From Oxyruncus cristatus (lineage: Eukaryota; Chordata; Aves; Passeriformes; Cotingidae), in the NCBI GenBank assembly GCA_013399855.1, contig VXAY01003218.1:379596-443595 (forward strand): 64,000 nucleotides of DNA. Reading direction: 5' to 3'. Under the pieces are notes generated by a model, which saw nothing but the letters and a program-made list of their open reading frames with translations, was not told where the DNA came from and made no database searches. The position numbers were made by a program, and so were the translations under genes. Shown here one piece after another: positions 10,975 through 22,909 of the stretch. Position 1 is the stretch's first letter. Every line of letters begins with the position of its first letter.

Positions 10975-11214
10975 CGGGCATTAGGTCAGATAGCAGGGAA
11001 AAATCCTTCCCTGGATGAGGCTGGGGAGGCCCTGGCCCAGGTTGCCCAGAGAAGCTCTGGCTGCCCCTGGATCCCTGGAAGTGTCCAAGGTCAGGTTGGA
11101 TGAGGCTTGGAGCAACCTGGGCTAGTGGAAGGTGTCCCTGCCCATGGCAGGGGGTGGCACTGGGTGGGCTTTAAGGTCCCTTCCAACACGAACCAGTCTC
11201 TGATTCTGTGATTG
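10975..11214 (+). mobile_element. CR1 LINE 3' end, right part of a split copy
   Basis: Sense CR1: AATCCTTCCCTGGATGAGG, AGGTTGCCCAGAGAAGC, GGATCCCTGGAAGTGTCCAA, TGGCAGGGGGTGGC, AAGGTCCCTTCCAACACGAA and a TGATTCTGTGATTG tail. It sits about 100 bases upstream of the NPL CpG island. Confidence 0.92.
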
Positions 11215-11309
11215 TCTCCACCGCGTAATTTGGTAATTTTGAAAAGTTCATTTATTTATTTTTAAGTTTGCAGATAAGGATTAATAACCCAAACCAGCCT
11301 TATCTTTTG

Positions 11310-11765
11310 CACAGTGCGGGCTGTGGGAGCCCGCGGAGGTCGCGGCTGTGCCGGGGTGCGGGAGGGCGGGGAAGGGGCTGGGGCGGGACAAGGGAGGGCT
11401 GGGCTGAGGAAAGGGTGGGCTGAGGAAAGGTTGGGCTGGGCAAGGCTGAGGAGGGCAAGGCTGAGGAGGGCAAGGCTGAGGAAGGGCCGGGCTGGGAGGG
11501 CCGTGCCGCGCTGCGCTGTCAGGCGGTGCCGCGGCCCCCGCCCCTCACTCCGCCTCCTGCTCCCTCGGCCGTGCCCAGCCCGCCGCCTCCCAACGCGCTC
11601 CCGGCGACCCTGGGAGCCGCCGAGGGGCTGCTCGAGGTGAGGGGGAGCCGGGGGCCATCCCGGGGCCGTCCCGGGCCGGAGCTCTCGGGGGAGCCGGGTC
11701 TGTGCAGAGCCGGCCCTGCCCCGCTGCCCGCCGTGGGTGCGGGGGCACGGCCCGCGGGTCTTGGC
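11310..11765. promoter_or_regulatory. NPL CpG-island promoter and 5' non-coding exon
   Basis: Composition changes sharply to very GC- and CpG-rich sequence. It contains direct repeats of a GAGGGCAAGGCTGAGGA unit (about 11440-11485) and a good donor at 11637 (CTCGAG then GTGAGG). A spliced non-coding exon ending at 11636 joins naturally to the NPL exon starting at 11830. No TATA box is obvious, as usual for CpG-island promoters. Bidirectional firing toward the minus-strand gene to the left is possible but not shown. Confidence 0.7.
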
Positions 11766-11837
11766 TTTGGCAGAAGTCGAACGACACCTGAATAAAGGTG
11801 GTAATCGGGTTTACCCCTTTCTTCTTCAGACAGCTCG

Positions 11838-14800
11838 ATGACACCCAGAAAGAAGTTGCAGGGTCTTGTAGCTGCTACAATTACTCCAATGACTCCGGAT
11901 GGGTGAGTTGTCAAAGTTGCACTAATTACTGTTTTCTTAGACTTCTAGTTTGCTTCTTTCATATTTGGAACTGATCTGCTTTGTTTCTTTTTTTCCCCCT
12001 TTTTCTCTTAAATCAGATCTGATGGGATGTGGGAACTGTTAGGACCAGAGTTAGATTCCCTTTCCTCTGCCTCCTCCTGTTGCCCAGCAATTGCTGTAGG
12101 TCTGGGCTGGGAGAGTTTGGATCAGTCTCACTTCTCTTTTTCTGCTGCTTTGTAGGTGCAAATTAAATCACAGTAAGCTTATATGTGAAGAGTATTGCAG
12201 TGTTTACACATTTGTTAAGGAAAACCACAGTCCTAGTTAAAAAGAGCTCTTGAGAGCTAGAAAATAATTGTCAGAATCTGAAGGCCTTTTAGATTCCACT
12301 TTACCCTAGCTAAGTCATGCGTTCATTCATGTGTGCATGGGATTAGTCTAAGCCTGACGAAAATACTGCAAGGACAGCACAGTTCTGAAAATAACATCAA
12401 ATCGAAACTTGAAATTCAGCTTTCCTCGGAGCAGGGGTGGCAAACAGAACCCTCCTGACTGCATTTTGATGTTGCAAGACACAGTTTCTTGGAGTCAGCA
12501 GAGAATCCTGAGCTCTGGTGGGGGATGTGTCAGGATCTGTTCGTGTTTTTGAGGGAGGTAGTGGAGATTTGCTACTACAGACTTCCAGAAGTGAACTTCA
12601 GTTTTTAGAAGTGCTGTGCAGCTTGTCATTGTCCCAGTCAGGGAACTCATTCAGTTGCAGGCACTGCTTTGATCCTTGCTTTAAAGGAAACTTTTTTCTG
12701 ATTTCACTTTTTATCACAACTCAAATTTATAGAAACATGGTATTTAGAGAGTGACCTGAGCCCTCTGCCTGGAATGGATGGTCCTTGTCTGATATGTCCT
12801 GGGAAGACAAATGTAGAATTTTGGGTGACGTATAAAACCAGTCAAGGCACCAGAACTGACTTCCAGACTATAGGGTTTGTCTGTATGTTTAACAAATGAA
12901 AACAACAGCCAAATATTACACACTGGTGTACACTGGAGAGGTCAACAAGTCTGTCCTGCAGAGAAGATAAACATAGAATTCTATTTCCCCTGTTTGTTGT
13001 GAAAGTCTGTTGCTGTCCTCATCCTTTAATGAGAGAGAGAGAGAGAGAGAGAGGTCAAAGTCACATCCAGCAGATGCCATTTCAGTGTCTGTATCCAGAA
13101 GTAGTTTAACTATTTGCCAGCACTTGCACAAAATCTTTGTGCTCTCAAAAGAACTCCTGTTTCCCTCAGCAACTGAGAAGGATAAAAGGAACTACTTGTC
13201 AGGAGGAAGAGAAACTGTAAGAGGGAATTCAGAGCTGAGCTGTTACCTCAGATGTTAAATAGATGCTGAGGGTATCATACCTTGGGGTAATCTGTGTGTG
13301 TACAAATGCAAGGCTTCAAAATACATGGGGTTTTTTTTGTTGTTTCTTAATGACTAAGTTAAAGAGAACTGTGGGTGGAGACTTATGGTTGCTGTGATTC
13401 CTTTCTCTGCAGACAAATTAACCTTCCGGTGATCGGTCAGTATGTGGATTACCTGGTAAACGAGCAGAACGTGAAGAATGTTTTTGGTGAGTGCTTGACT
13501 GAAACTGCATTACAGGCCTTCTGCCTTGGTGGAAATCCTGTGGTATCTCACCTGAAAAGAGCTGTAGTGGGGGGGACTGTGGATGTGGGATCACCCTGGC
13601 CACTTATATTCACCAGTGGAGAGAGAGCAAGAGGTACTTAAGGCATCTGCTTTTGCCCACATCCCATTTCTGTGTGGGATAAAATAAGTGTTGCCCTCAC
13701 AGGGTGACACTCCTGGAGGTGAATGGATAATGTGTTGGCAGAGAAGGCTCACTGAGTGATTCTCCCCAACTCAGAAAGTGTCAGTTCTTGTCTTCAGTGA
13801 AAACAACGTGTGTAGGTGAGGCCTCAGCCAGTGTGTTGTGTTGAAACAGTGAATGGCACGACAGGAGAAGGCCTGTCCCTCAGCATCCAGGAGAGGAGGC
13901 AGCTGGCAGAAGAATGGATGTGCCAAGGAAAAGACAAGTGAGTAGCTGAGAGGGAACAGGGGATTCCAGATCTCAGTGTTTTGATATCTGCATGCCTTGA
14001 TTGCACAGCCAAATTTGCTGATGCCTTTTTACTGCAATATCTTGCCGTTGGGCTTTGTTCCCCAGCTCCTTTGTCACAGAAGCGTGTTTTTGTCACTGCC
14101 AGTTAGGGGTGGGGAGACAAGTAAGGGGGAACCCAAGGTGTCAGGTGTTTAACTGCTTCGCCAAAGGTGCAAGATCAGAAACAAAAGAAAGAATTCAACC
14201 TGGATCTACAGCTGTGTGTCCAGTTGCAGCTCCGTTCTCCATCTCCTGTACCTGCCATAGCTGTGTATCCCTCACTGCTGCCTTCCTCTTTCCTGCTCAG
14301 AAGATGTGCAGGGGAGAAGGTGTTTTGGGGGAGAAGGGTGGTGAGCAGAAATAAACTGGTGTGAAGGCTCACAGCCTTCACATCCATAGCCTTTATGTCC
14401 ATATCGCCTGTGGATATAAAGGAGAAACACAGCAATGGGACTGACGGCCTGAAACATGGGAGATTCCCTTGGCAGGAGCAGACAGGCACTCAGAGCTGCT
14501 GCTGTGAGGTAGGACTGCAGAGAAGTAGGTTTAGAATGCAAAGATACACTTTGATATCCTTTACTCTTCCCAGCTTCCCTTTAAACCCTTGATGTCTTAA
14601 TTTCAGCTTCCTAATAAAATGCTGAGATTTGTCCCTCCTGAAAGCCTTGCAGGTACAACAGCGAGGAGTCACACATGATCCATGCTTGCAAATGTGATTT
14701 TTTTTTTTCCTACCACCTGTTGCTTGTCACTGTTGGCATTTTCCCCGTGTGTCTGCTTGTCGGGTCAACACAGGCGCAGATCCTTTCTAGGTTCTTGTTC

Positions 14801-17800
14801 TCCCCATGCTCATTTTGGCAGCCTGGTATTTTTCACCATCACTCAAACCTCTCCAAACCTTCTGCATTTGTTGGTTTTTTGGTTTGTTTGTTTTTTTGGT
14901 GCAGATTGGATCACGTGATCATTCACGTGGGAGCACTGAGCCTGCCGGAGTCCCAGGAGCTGGTGTGTACATGATACGATTCCTTTTCACTGTGTGTGAT
15001 AAATACAAGCAAATTGTACCTTCAGGTACTTTCCACCCTGTCTTTTACAGGCAAGGCACGCAGCAGCCATAGGTGCTGGTGGCATTGCTGTCATAGCCCC
15101 CTTCTTCTTCAAACCCACAAACAAAGGTGAGTACATGTGGCTGCTGAGGCCTTTTTATTGCCCTCCAAATCTTGATCATAGATAAAGGGCTAATACCATC
15201 TCCTTTCTTTGGGAAACGTTCTGGTGATAACATTTTCACGCTTGTCGCGGAAAAGCAAAACCTACAAGAAGCGTTTTTTAAAGATGAGAATTTTAAAGTT
15301 CTCCTGGTAAGAAGTGGGAAAGATGTCTTTTGGGATGTGTTCTGTTAGTGTCTTGTAAAATGAAGACATAATAATTCTTTGATTCTTAAAGTGGTACAAG
15401 AAAATTGTCCAAAAACCTGTTCATTATCACCACCGAGCAACACCCCGGAGAGGTGAACGTGACCTTGATCCCTTGTCCTTTGTTACACACAAGTGATCCT
15501 GGTGAGAGACCACTTGGCTCACAGCTCTGGCACGTGTGAGAGCAGGCCTGAGTGACACCTGCAAGAGAAGGAACGAGTTGCTGAAGTTGCTTTGGTTTAA
15601 AACATATGCTGTCTTTGCCTTCCTTATAAGGTCTTCCCCTGATTTTTGTCACATTTAATGTGTTAATGACATGTGAAGGGATTTATATGTGTGGTGCACA
15701 AGCTGAGGCCTCTCCACAGCCCCTGGCTGTGAATCTGAGCTGTCTGTCCCTATGGAATGTCTCCTTCTCTTATGGGATATGTGATGTTTTCATTCCAGAT
15801 GAGCTGGTCTGTCTCTTACAGAAGGTTGCTTCTGAGGCTCCTGATGTTCCATTTTATTACTATCACATTCCTCCTCTGACAGGTGTGAAGAGTAAGTACA
15901 GAGTACAGACCTGTGCTCATTTGCTCGGGACAGCAGGTTGTGTGGTGTTTCTGGATGTATGGATTTACATTCAGTCTTAAATATGTTGCTGCCAGTTCGT
16001 GCCTAAACTTTCACTTATGCAGGGTTTTTGTGTTCTGATCTGGTCTTGCTTTTTGTTGTCTTGCTCGTTGGTTTAGAGCTGTATAGTTTACCAGGCTTAG
16101 GCCTATTAAACAACTTGTAAAATATTAAGTCTCCCTCCTGGGGACGTGGCAGGGGACTGCCCCAGCACAGGGCTGTGTTCCTTCACATGAGCTTGCTGTC
16201 CTGCACAGTTCGTGTGGAAGAGTTGCTGGAGGGAATAAAAGAACGGATCCCCACCTTCCAGGGCGTGAAGTTCAGCGACACAGACCTCCTGGACCTTGCC
16301 CAGTGTATACACAAGAATGAAGCACAGCAGCTTGAATTTCTTTACGGGGTGGATGAGGTAAGGGTCTCCTCTTAAGAATAATTCCTTCTAAGGCATTCTC
16401 CTGCTTCAGCCTTGGGGAAAAATAACCCTGGACACTCAGTGCCAGGCGGTTTCGCTGCTCCCTCCCAGCACCCCTTTTTTATTCTTTATTTTGTTACATG
16501 AAGTAAATTCATTTTTTTTTACTTTTTGTTTCTCCCCCCACCCCAAACTAGCAACTGTTGGGTGCACTGGCAGTAGGGGCAAATGGAGCAGTTGGCAGGT
16601 CAGTATGGCTTGGACTCCTTCGCCTCCACACACACACTGTGGTGGTGTATCTTCTGTATTTCCCTGACTGTCTTCTGCCACCACAGCAGAGGATTTTACA
16701 GGGTGGGGGTGTACAAAGGCAAACAGACACATAATGTAGCCCCAGTCCTAGTGACTGGACAGTCATATAACCTGGGGATCTGAGCCAGTGTTCCTTTGGG
16801 TGATTAGTCCTGCAGTCCCTAAGCTGACCCAAAGGTTTCAACGTACTTTTTGTCCTCACAGCAACTTTAGAAGTGATCCCTACTTCAGTCTCCATTATAT
16901 GTGTAAGGAACCAAAACCCAGAGAGGTTAAAATTGTTATTTGACATAAAAAGTCTGTGAGGAAAAGGGCTCTGCCAAGTTTATTTATCTTCTGCCCCTCT
17001 TACCAGGCTGTTTAGTTGAATTACTGTGCGATATCTGTGTTCCCATTTGGAGGATCCATTAAATGAACAAGCAGCTGGAAAATTAAGATTTTAATGAATC
17101 TGCTCGCTGAACTTTTCTGTAGGGCTTGGCACACTTCAGGTGCTTGGTCACACACAGAGTGCACAAATCTCTCTTAATAACGACATTCTTACCCTGTCAG
17201 CAGCAAAAGCCTGTGGTTACTTGCTTTATTTCACTGGTTTTAAGTTCCTCCTTTGCATTTACCAATTCTATTCTTGGTTTGTTTGGGGTTTTTTTTTTGT
17301 TTTTTTGGCAGCACATACAACTATTTGGGCCGACAAACCAATCTGATGTTGGAAGCCTTTGCAAAGCCAGACCTTGCCCTGGCACAGAAGTATCAGGTAC
17401 AGCATGTTCCCTGGCCCCACTGGGAGCAACCCTGAGCTTTACTGGGGCTGTTTTCCGTCTGTTTGTCATCCATACCCTGAGGTAGCTTTATTAAAGGAAA
17501 GTTCTTGCAGCTCCATCCCCCCTGCTTGTTACTCATTCCTCCTCAGCTTTTTGACCAGTCCTGCCTATCTTTTAACTAAGATCTGCCTCACTTACCCTTC
17601 AACTCTCTAATCTCATCCATGCAAGTGAGTCTTTTTCCTTGAACAAACCCGTGGGGAGCAAGCCCCTTGACTAGGAATATTCTGGGATAGCCTACATGAT
17701 GTAGGGCAGAAAGCTGTCCCAAAACAGCTCTGTCTTCACCCACTTGGTCTTGGGCAGCTTGGAGATTTGTGGGGAGTTCTGAGCCATCAGTACATGATCT

Positions 17801-19263
17801 GTACCCAATGTTTTTGTGGGACATTTGAGGCATCCCTCCCCTATTCCAATGGAATTCAATTAGTATTTCCCATAGACTGGCCTGGTGGCCAAGGGCTTTT
17901 CTCAAAGCTGGGCTACAGTTGTATAAAATATAGATATCATAATATCTCTGGATGCTTCTACACCTTCAAACTTGAAGGTGTTAATAAACTACTGTTGGTC
18001 TTTTCTAGTTCCTCACTGGGGAGTTTCTCAACTTTGTCATCAAACTGGGTAAGTAAACTGGGTAATCACTGCCTGTTTCCCTCGTTATGTCTAAAAATGT
18101 GGACTTGGTGCTCCCGAAACCCTCATGTTGCTGCACTCTTGGAACTTCCTTCCTGAAAGATTTCGCAGTGAAGAACTGTTGCATCTGCTGTTTCCCAACT
18201 TAGCAGCAGCTGGAAGCTGGGCAAAGGGAGCTGACCAAGCATCCCTGACAGATTCCACTTTCCCTTCCTTCCTTCTGCTGCGAAATCTCACAGATTTAAA
18301 GCTGGGACTCTGTGATTTACCCTTTCTCTTACCCTGACTCTTTCTGTGGGTGGTTTTTTTGTTAGTTTTTTTTTTTTTTCCTTCTGTCTCCAAAAGCTCA
18401 TTTTCTTTATTTCTGTAGTCATTTTTCTGACATGGTGGTGCCCAAGGAGGAAAACAGCTCTGATACTTCTCTCTCGTGCCTTGCTGTAATTTAAAAGGAA
18501 CTTCGTTGAAGGCTGTGCAAGGGCAAAACATTTTAAAATTGAATGATTTTTAGAAACAAAATCAAGTTTAAATACAAAAAAAACCATTAAAACCAACCAA
18601 GTCAGAGTGGTGTAGGGAGACTGAGTCAGACATGAAATGTTTAAATTAAATTAAATCAGACACTTAATGAAGAGAACTGTTCACTGTGGGTTTGCTGGGA
18701 TATGCAAGCTCTGCTTAATGTAGCTGAGCTTTTGTGCTTGATTTTATTTCTTGGGTTCAAAGTCAGAGGAATTGGCAAACACTGAATTTCCAGAGGTACA
18801 TAAGGAGCTATGGACAAAGAGCAGGATGTTACTACTCCCAGGGTTTGCCTTTGCAAGAATCTGCATTGGGGGTTGCCCATATATAAATAAATGTAGTAAG
18901 CAGGTGTAATTTTTACTGTAATGCCTTTCCTGTCTGCAAGCACAGTTCCCTCTTCTCAGTTACGCTGTTCTGACTTCCAAGAAATACTTGAAGCCTGGTT
19001 GATGCTGGATTACACAGGAAATCCATGCTGCTGCTTTTTTTGGCACCTGTTTCAAGGCTGCTTTAAGCAAGATGGTCTGCAAACGTCCTGATTTTGCTTT
19101 TGTCTGCCCAGGTTTTGGTGTTGCACAGACTAAAGCTGTAATGACTTTTGTTTCTGGCATTCCCATGGGACCTCCACGGCTTCCGCTCCTTGGTGCCTCC
19201 GAGGAGTTCATTGCCAAGGCCAAAGCCAAGCTGGACAGCATTGTGTGGCCTGATGGTGACTGA
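11838..19263 (+). CDS. NPL: N-acetylneuraminate lyase (sialic acid aldolase)
   Basis: Eleven coding exons: 11838-11902, 13413-13486, 13850-13937, 14905-14962, 15051-15126, 15799-15891, 16209-16357, 16552-16598, 17312-17396, 18009-18048, 19112-19263. All borders are GT-AG, phases match, and 927 nt give 308 residues. The enzyme cleaves N-acetylneuraminate to N-acetylmannosamine and pyruvate in the cytosol through a lysine Schiff base. Seen in order: the N-terminal strand [17 protein letters not shown], the substrate loop [11 protein letters not shown], the catalytic-tyrosine motif [12 protein letters not shown], the Schiff-base lysine in [10 protein letters not shown], and the late [11 protein letters not shown] segment. 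It is a complete TIM barrel of the DapA/NanA family. The ATG lies 8 bases after a CAG acceptor, so the upstream exon is untranslated. The C-terminus ends WPDGD, about 12 residues shorter than human NPL, right where CR1-derived DNA begins. Confidence 0.97.
13029..13052. repeat. GA microsatellite
   Basis: A run of about twelve GA units in NPL intron 1, between the coding exons at 11902 and 13413. Confidence 0.95.
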
Positions 19264-19265
19264 TG

Positions 19266-19400
19266 ACAGAATCCTGGAATCACTGAGGTTGGAAAAGACC
19301 TCTAAGATCGAGTCCAACCATTAACCTGACACGCCTGGGTGCACCCCTGAGCCACGTCCCCAAGTGCCACATCTACGACGCTGTTCACTTCCATGTGGAT
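19266..19400 (-). mobile_element. CR1 LINE 3' fragment abutting the NPL stop codon
   Basis: AGAATCCTGGAATCACTGAG, GGTTGGAAAAGACCTCTAAG, TCGAGTCCAACCATTAACC and CCAAGTGCCACATCTACG are the reverse complement of a CR1 3' end of a different subfamily from the other copies. It starts within a few bases of the NPL TGA, so it supplies the proximal 3' UTR. Confidence 0.85.
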
Positions 19401-19594
19401 CTGGAGGTTCCTTTGCTGGGATTCTCTGCCATGTGGCACATTCCCCACATGCTGCACTGGGATTTCTTTCAGGGAATTGGCCAAGTGCCCAAGCCCCTTC
19501 CTGTTGGGGCTGGCTTTGCTGGGACACATGCGGCCCAACACTTTACACCGCTCTTCTGGAGCTCTGCACATTCCAGGTCTAGCTGGTACCTTTT

Positions 19595-19600
19595 AATAAA
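19595..19600 (+). terminator. candidate NPL poly(A) signal
   Basis: AATAAA lies about 330 bases after the NPL stop codon, with no earlier match in the 3' flank. This is the likely end of the transcript. Confidence 0.55.
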
Positions 19601-19976
19601 AAACCAGCAAATTTTCCCCAGTTGGAGGGGCTGACCCTTTTGCCTAGAAAGGAGGAAGATCTGGCTCCACCCTCCCTCCAGCTGGATGATGTTTGAACAA
19701 CAGGATGTCACCATCAGGTTCCTCAGACTGGTATCTGTTTATCAGAGTCACTGGGACGCTGTCTGTGCATGTAAACTGCTTTTGTCTGATGCCTTTGTGT
19801 TCATACACCTTAATGCCAAATTAAAAAAACACCCCTTTTGCAATAGCAAGTTTTGGCTTTCTAATAAGCAGCTATTTCTCCTTTTGTTTTCCTTAGGACA
19901 GGAACAAAGCCAAGTCTGAGCTGTGCACCTCTCTATCCCAGTGCAGAATGCTGTCTGGCAGGTTAGGAAGTCAGAG

Positions 19977-20415
19977 AACCATAGAACCACAGAATGGATT
20001 GGGTGGGAAGGTACCATAAAGCTTATCCAGTCCCCTCCTCCCTCCCCACCATGGCAGGGACCCCTTCCACTGTCCCAGGTTGCTCCAAGCCCCGTCCAGC
20101 CTGGCCTTGGACACTTCCAGGGATCCAGGGGCAGCCACAGCTTCTCTGGGCAACCTGTGCCAGGGCCTCACCACCCTCACAGGGAAGAATTTCTTCCCAA
20201 TATCCCATCTAACCCTGCCCTCTGGCAGTGGGAAGCCCTTCTCCGTTGTCCTGTCATTCCAGGCCCATGTCCCAAGTCCCTCTTCAGCTCTCCTGGAGCC
20301 CCTTTAGGCACTGGAAGGGGCTCTAAAGTCTCTCTGGAGCCTTCTCCTCTCCAGGTGAACTCCCCCAGCTCTCCCGGCCTGTCTCCAGAGCAGAGGGGCT
20401 CCAGCCCTCGCAGCA
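19977..20415 (-). mobile_element. CR1 LINE 3' end, about 440 bases
   Basis: The reverse complement of a longer CR1 tail: ACAGAATGGATTGGGTGGGA, CAAGCCCCGTCCAGCCTGG, GGCAACCTGTGCCAGGGCC, AAGAATTTCTTCCCAATATC, TTTAGGCACTGGAAGGGGC and CCAGAGCAGAGGGGCTCC. Confidence 0.93.
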
Positions 20416-20429
20416 TCTCCATGGAATCC

Positions 20430-20575
20430 CAGGGAATCCCAGAACTGTTTAGAGTTGGAAGGGACTTTTCGAGAACATCCAGTCCCAGCCCCCTGGCAGG
20501 GCAGGGTCACCTGGATCAGGTGGGTTGGGGATGTCTCCAGCAGGGACACTCCTCGCGCTCCGCGGGCGGCTGTTC
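20430..20575 (-). mobile_element. second CR1-type fragment next to the DHX9 CpG region
   Basis: A second 3' end motif (CCCAGAACTGTTTAGAGTTG, GGAAGGGACTTTTCGAGAAC, CCCCCTGGCAGGGCAGGG, CAGGTGGGTTGGGGATGTC) follows the previous copy directly and runs into the GC-rich block before the N gap. Confidence 0.75.
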
Positions 20576-20639
20576 CAGGCTCTGCCCCTCCCGGGCAGAC
20601 GTTCCCCCGCTGCGGGCCGGGCGCTGTGCCCGCCCCGCC

Positions 20640-20949
20640 NNNNNNNNNNNNNNNNNNNNNNNNNNNNNNNNNNNNNNNNNNNNNNNNNNNNNNNNNNNNN
20701 NNNNNNNNNNNNNNNNNNNNNNNNNNNNNNNNNNNNNNNNNNNNNNNNNNNNNNNNNNNNNNNNNNNNNNNNNNNNNNNNNNNNNNNNNNNNNNNNNNNN
20801 NNNNNNNNNNNNNNNNNNNNNNNNNNNNNNNNNNNNNNNNNNNNNNNNNNNNNNNNNNNNNNNNNNNNNNNNNNNNNNNNNNNNNNNNNNNNNNNNNNNN
20901 NNNNNNNNNNNNNNNNNNNNNNNNNNNNNNNNNNNNNNNNNNNNNNNNN
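20640..20949. other. assembly gap (310 Ns)
   Basis: An unbroken run of N inside the GC-richest part of the window. Any ORF drawn across it is an artefact. Confidence 1.
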
Positions 20950-21440
20950 CCGTGGCGGGCATCTGGGGGCCCCGAGGGGGTCTGGTGCCCTGCCGGGGAT
21001 CCGGGGAGCCCAGCCTAGGGCCCGTGCCTATGTTCTGGCGGTGTTGCCGGGGTGTTTGGGCGCCGTACCGTGGGTCTGGGCTCTGCCAGAGGGAGCCTAG
21101 GGCCGTGCCGAGGTCTGGGCTCCTTGCCGGGAGGGCCCTGGAGCTGTGCCGAGGGTCTGGGGATGTTGCCGGGGGTCTGGGCTGTGCCAGGGGGATGTGG
21201 GTGCTCTGCCGGGGAACCTGCGGGCCCTGCCGGGGTCTGAAGTCTGTGACACGGACCTGGGGACCCTGCAGCTGCAGGCTTGGGGTTCTGCCAGAGGGAG
21301 TCTGGGGCCAGAGCGGGGGGTCTGGGGTCGCTGCCGGGGTCCGGGTGCTCTGCCAGCATGGTCGGGGGTCCTGTCCTGGCCGGCCCGAGGGGGGTTCGCT
21401 GGGAGCCGAGGGCTCAGGGAGGGCCCACAGTCCCGGTGTG
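20950..21440 (+). repeat. GC-rich degenerate minisatellite
   Basis: Variants of GGGGTCTGGG, CTGTGCCGGGG and CTCTGCCAGAGGGAG recur every few tens of bases for nearly 500 bases, with G-runs almost exclusively on the plus strand. Such sequence is hard to sequence and probably explains the adjoining gap. All reading frames are low-complexity, so no protein is called. Confidence 0.75.
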
Positions 21441-21949
21441 TGTGCCCGGTGTGAAGCGGGGGACAGGAGGGAAGCCGCCAGAAGGATGCTGCCACAGGGA
21501 AAAGGAGTCGGTTTTCTTAAGGGTGGTGAGTGTCTGCACACCCTGTGTGTGGTCCTTCTTGCTGTTAAAATAGCTGTGTGTCACATTTGCAGAGAGCTTT
21601 GGCCTGCGGTTGAACTTGAGATGAAATGTATCACAGAATTCCTGCTGGAGTGGCTCCTAGGCTGGGCTGTAACTGTACTCAGCTCCTGGCTCCGGATAGT
21701 GTGGATGTGGAGCTGTGAGCTCAGGCTGGCTCTGAGGAGGAGCTGGCAGTGAGTGTGCAGGACGGGTCAGGTTGTGAGCAGGGCCATGGATTTGCACTAA
21801 ACACCTTGAATTTGTCATTTTACCCTTCCTTTCTCTGTTTGTCTTCCCTGTCAATAGCAAAACTGAGAAGCACAGTGATATTAAACCAGTTTCCAAGGTT
21901 TTAAAACTGAGATTGAGCATTACTCAGGTGGAGTGGTTTTATGCACAGA

Positions 21950-22185
21950 TTAACAGAATACCAGGATGGTTTGGGTGGGAAGGGCCCACAAAGCCCATCC
22001 AGTCCCCCCCCCTGCCATGGGCAGGGACACCTTCCACTGTCCCAGGTTGCTCCAAGCCCCGTCCAACTTGGCCTTGGACACTCCCAGGGATCCAGGGGCA
22101 GCCACAGCTTCTCTGGGCAACCTGTGCCAGGGCCTCACCACCCTCACAGGGAAGAATTTCTTCCCAATATCCCATCTAAACATAC
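21950..22185 (-). mobile_element. CR1 LINE 3' fragment
   Basis: Reverse-complement CR1 tail with CCAGGATGGTTTGGGTGGGA, CTGCCATGGGCAGGGACACC, CAAGCCCCGTCCAACTTGG and AAGAATTTCTTCCCAATATC. It is nearly identical in its last 130 bases to the copy at 19977. Confidence 0.93.
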
Positions 22186-22231
22186 TCGCTGTCAGTTTAA
22201 ATCTTGTTCTGTCACTCCAAGCACTTGTAAA

Positions 22232-22315
22232 AACTAATATATATAAACTAAAATATATAGTATATCATACAATATATGTATATAATATAGTATATTATAC
22301 AATATATGGGTTTTG
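22232..22315. repeat. TA-rich low-complexity stretch
   Basis: Imperfect TATATA and ATATAGTATAT runs, between a CR1 fragment and the first visible DHX9 exon. Confidence 0.9.
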
Positions 22316-22909
22316 TGTGTTCATGCCCCGTGAGCATCCATGGAGACTTAACAGGTGAAAGGATCAGTCTCACAGAAACATTCTCTCGCTGATTTTCCCA
22401 GCCTGACTGTGAATCCAGTGCGGTTACTGGTTGGTTGGAGGTATCATTTTCTAGGACATAGAATTGCTGCTGTAAAGTAAAAAAAATCACAAATTAATCA
22501 CATGTTTCCACCTGCAAGAATGTGCAGCTAAGGTTGAGGGAACACTGGCTCACTCCTGTCTGTGTTTTCTGAGGGGTTGGGATTGCGGTTGAGGAAGGTG
22601 ATCCTGGGCGGGGTTTGCTGCTGTGTGTTGCCAGGGTCCCTTCCTACGTTGATTTTTCTTCTTCCACAAGGTTTTGGGAAGCACTTGTGCTCTGAGAATG
22701 AAGGTTTTCAGGATGTGGGAGTCTCTTTCGTAGGCACAAAGAATGCAGCCAAACCCTACAGAAATGCACGGCTGTATCTAGTGATGCGTAACAAGGCTCA
22801 GCGATATTATTTCTGCTGTATGTATGAGCGAGCAGCCTTGGCTGTTTCAGCCAGTGCTGCTGGTTTGCAGGCCCCTCTCACCCAGCCAGCTGAGTGTTGT
22901 TCCCTGCAG

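Larger units (their letters stand above)
20540..21500. promoter_or_regulatory. probable DHX9 CpG-island promoter, interrupted by gap
   Basis: Very GC-rich sequence flanks a run of Ns and lies just upstream of DHX9 on the same strand. The transcription start and the exon with the start codon are not visible and probably fall inside the gap. The right half (20950-21440) is mostly a degenerate repeat rather than ordinary promoter sequence. Confidence 0.5.

Noticed and set aside
10319..10981. 220-codon minus-strand ORF as a gene
   Set aside because: No domain, no splice or promoter evidence and ordinary composition for GC-rich repeat-flanking DNA.
20516..21541. 341-codon minus-strand ORF
   Set aside because: It crosses the same N gap and reads the minisatellite as Pro/Arg-rich low complexity.
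19923..21752. 609-codon plus-strand ORF
   Set aside because: It runs through CR1 repeats, 310 Ns and a GC-rich minisatellite; the frame is open only because N codons cannot be stops.
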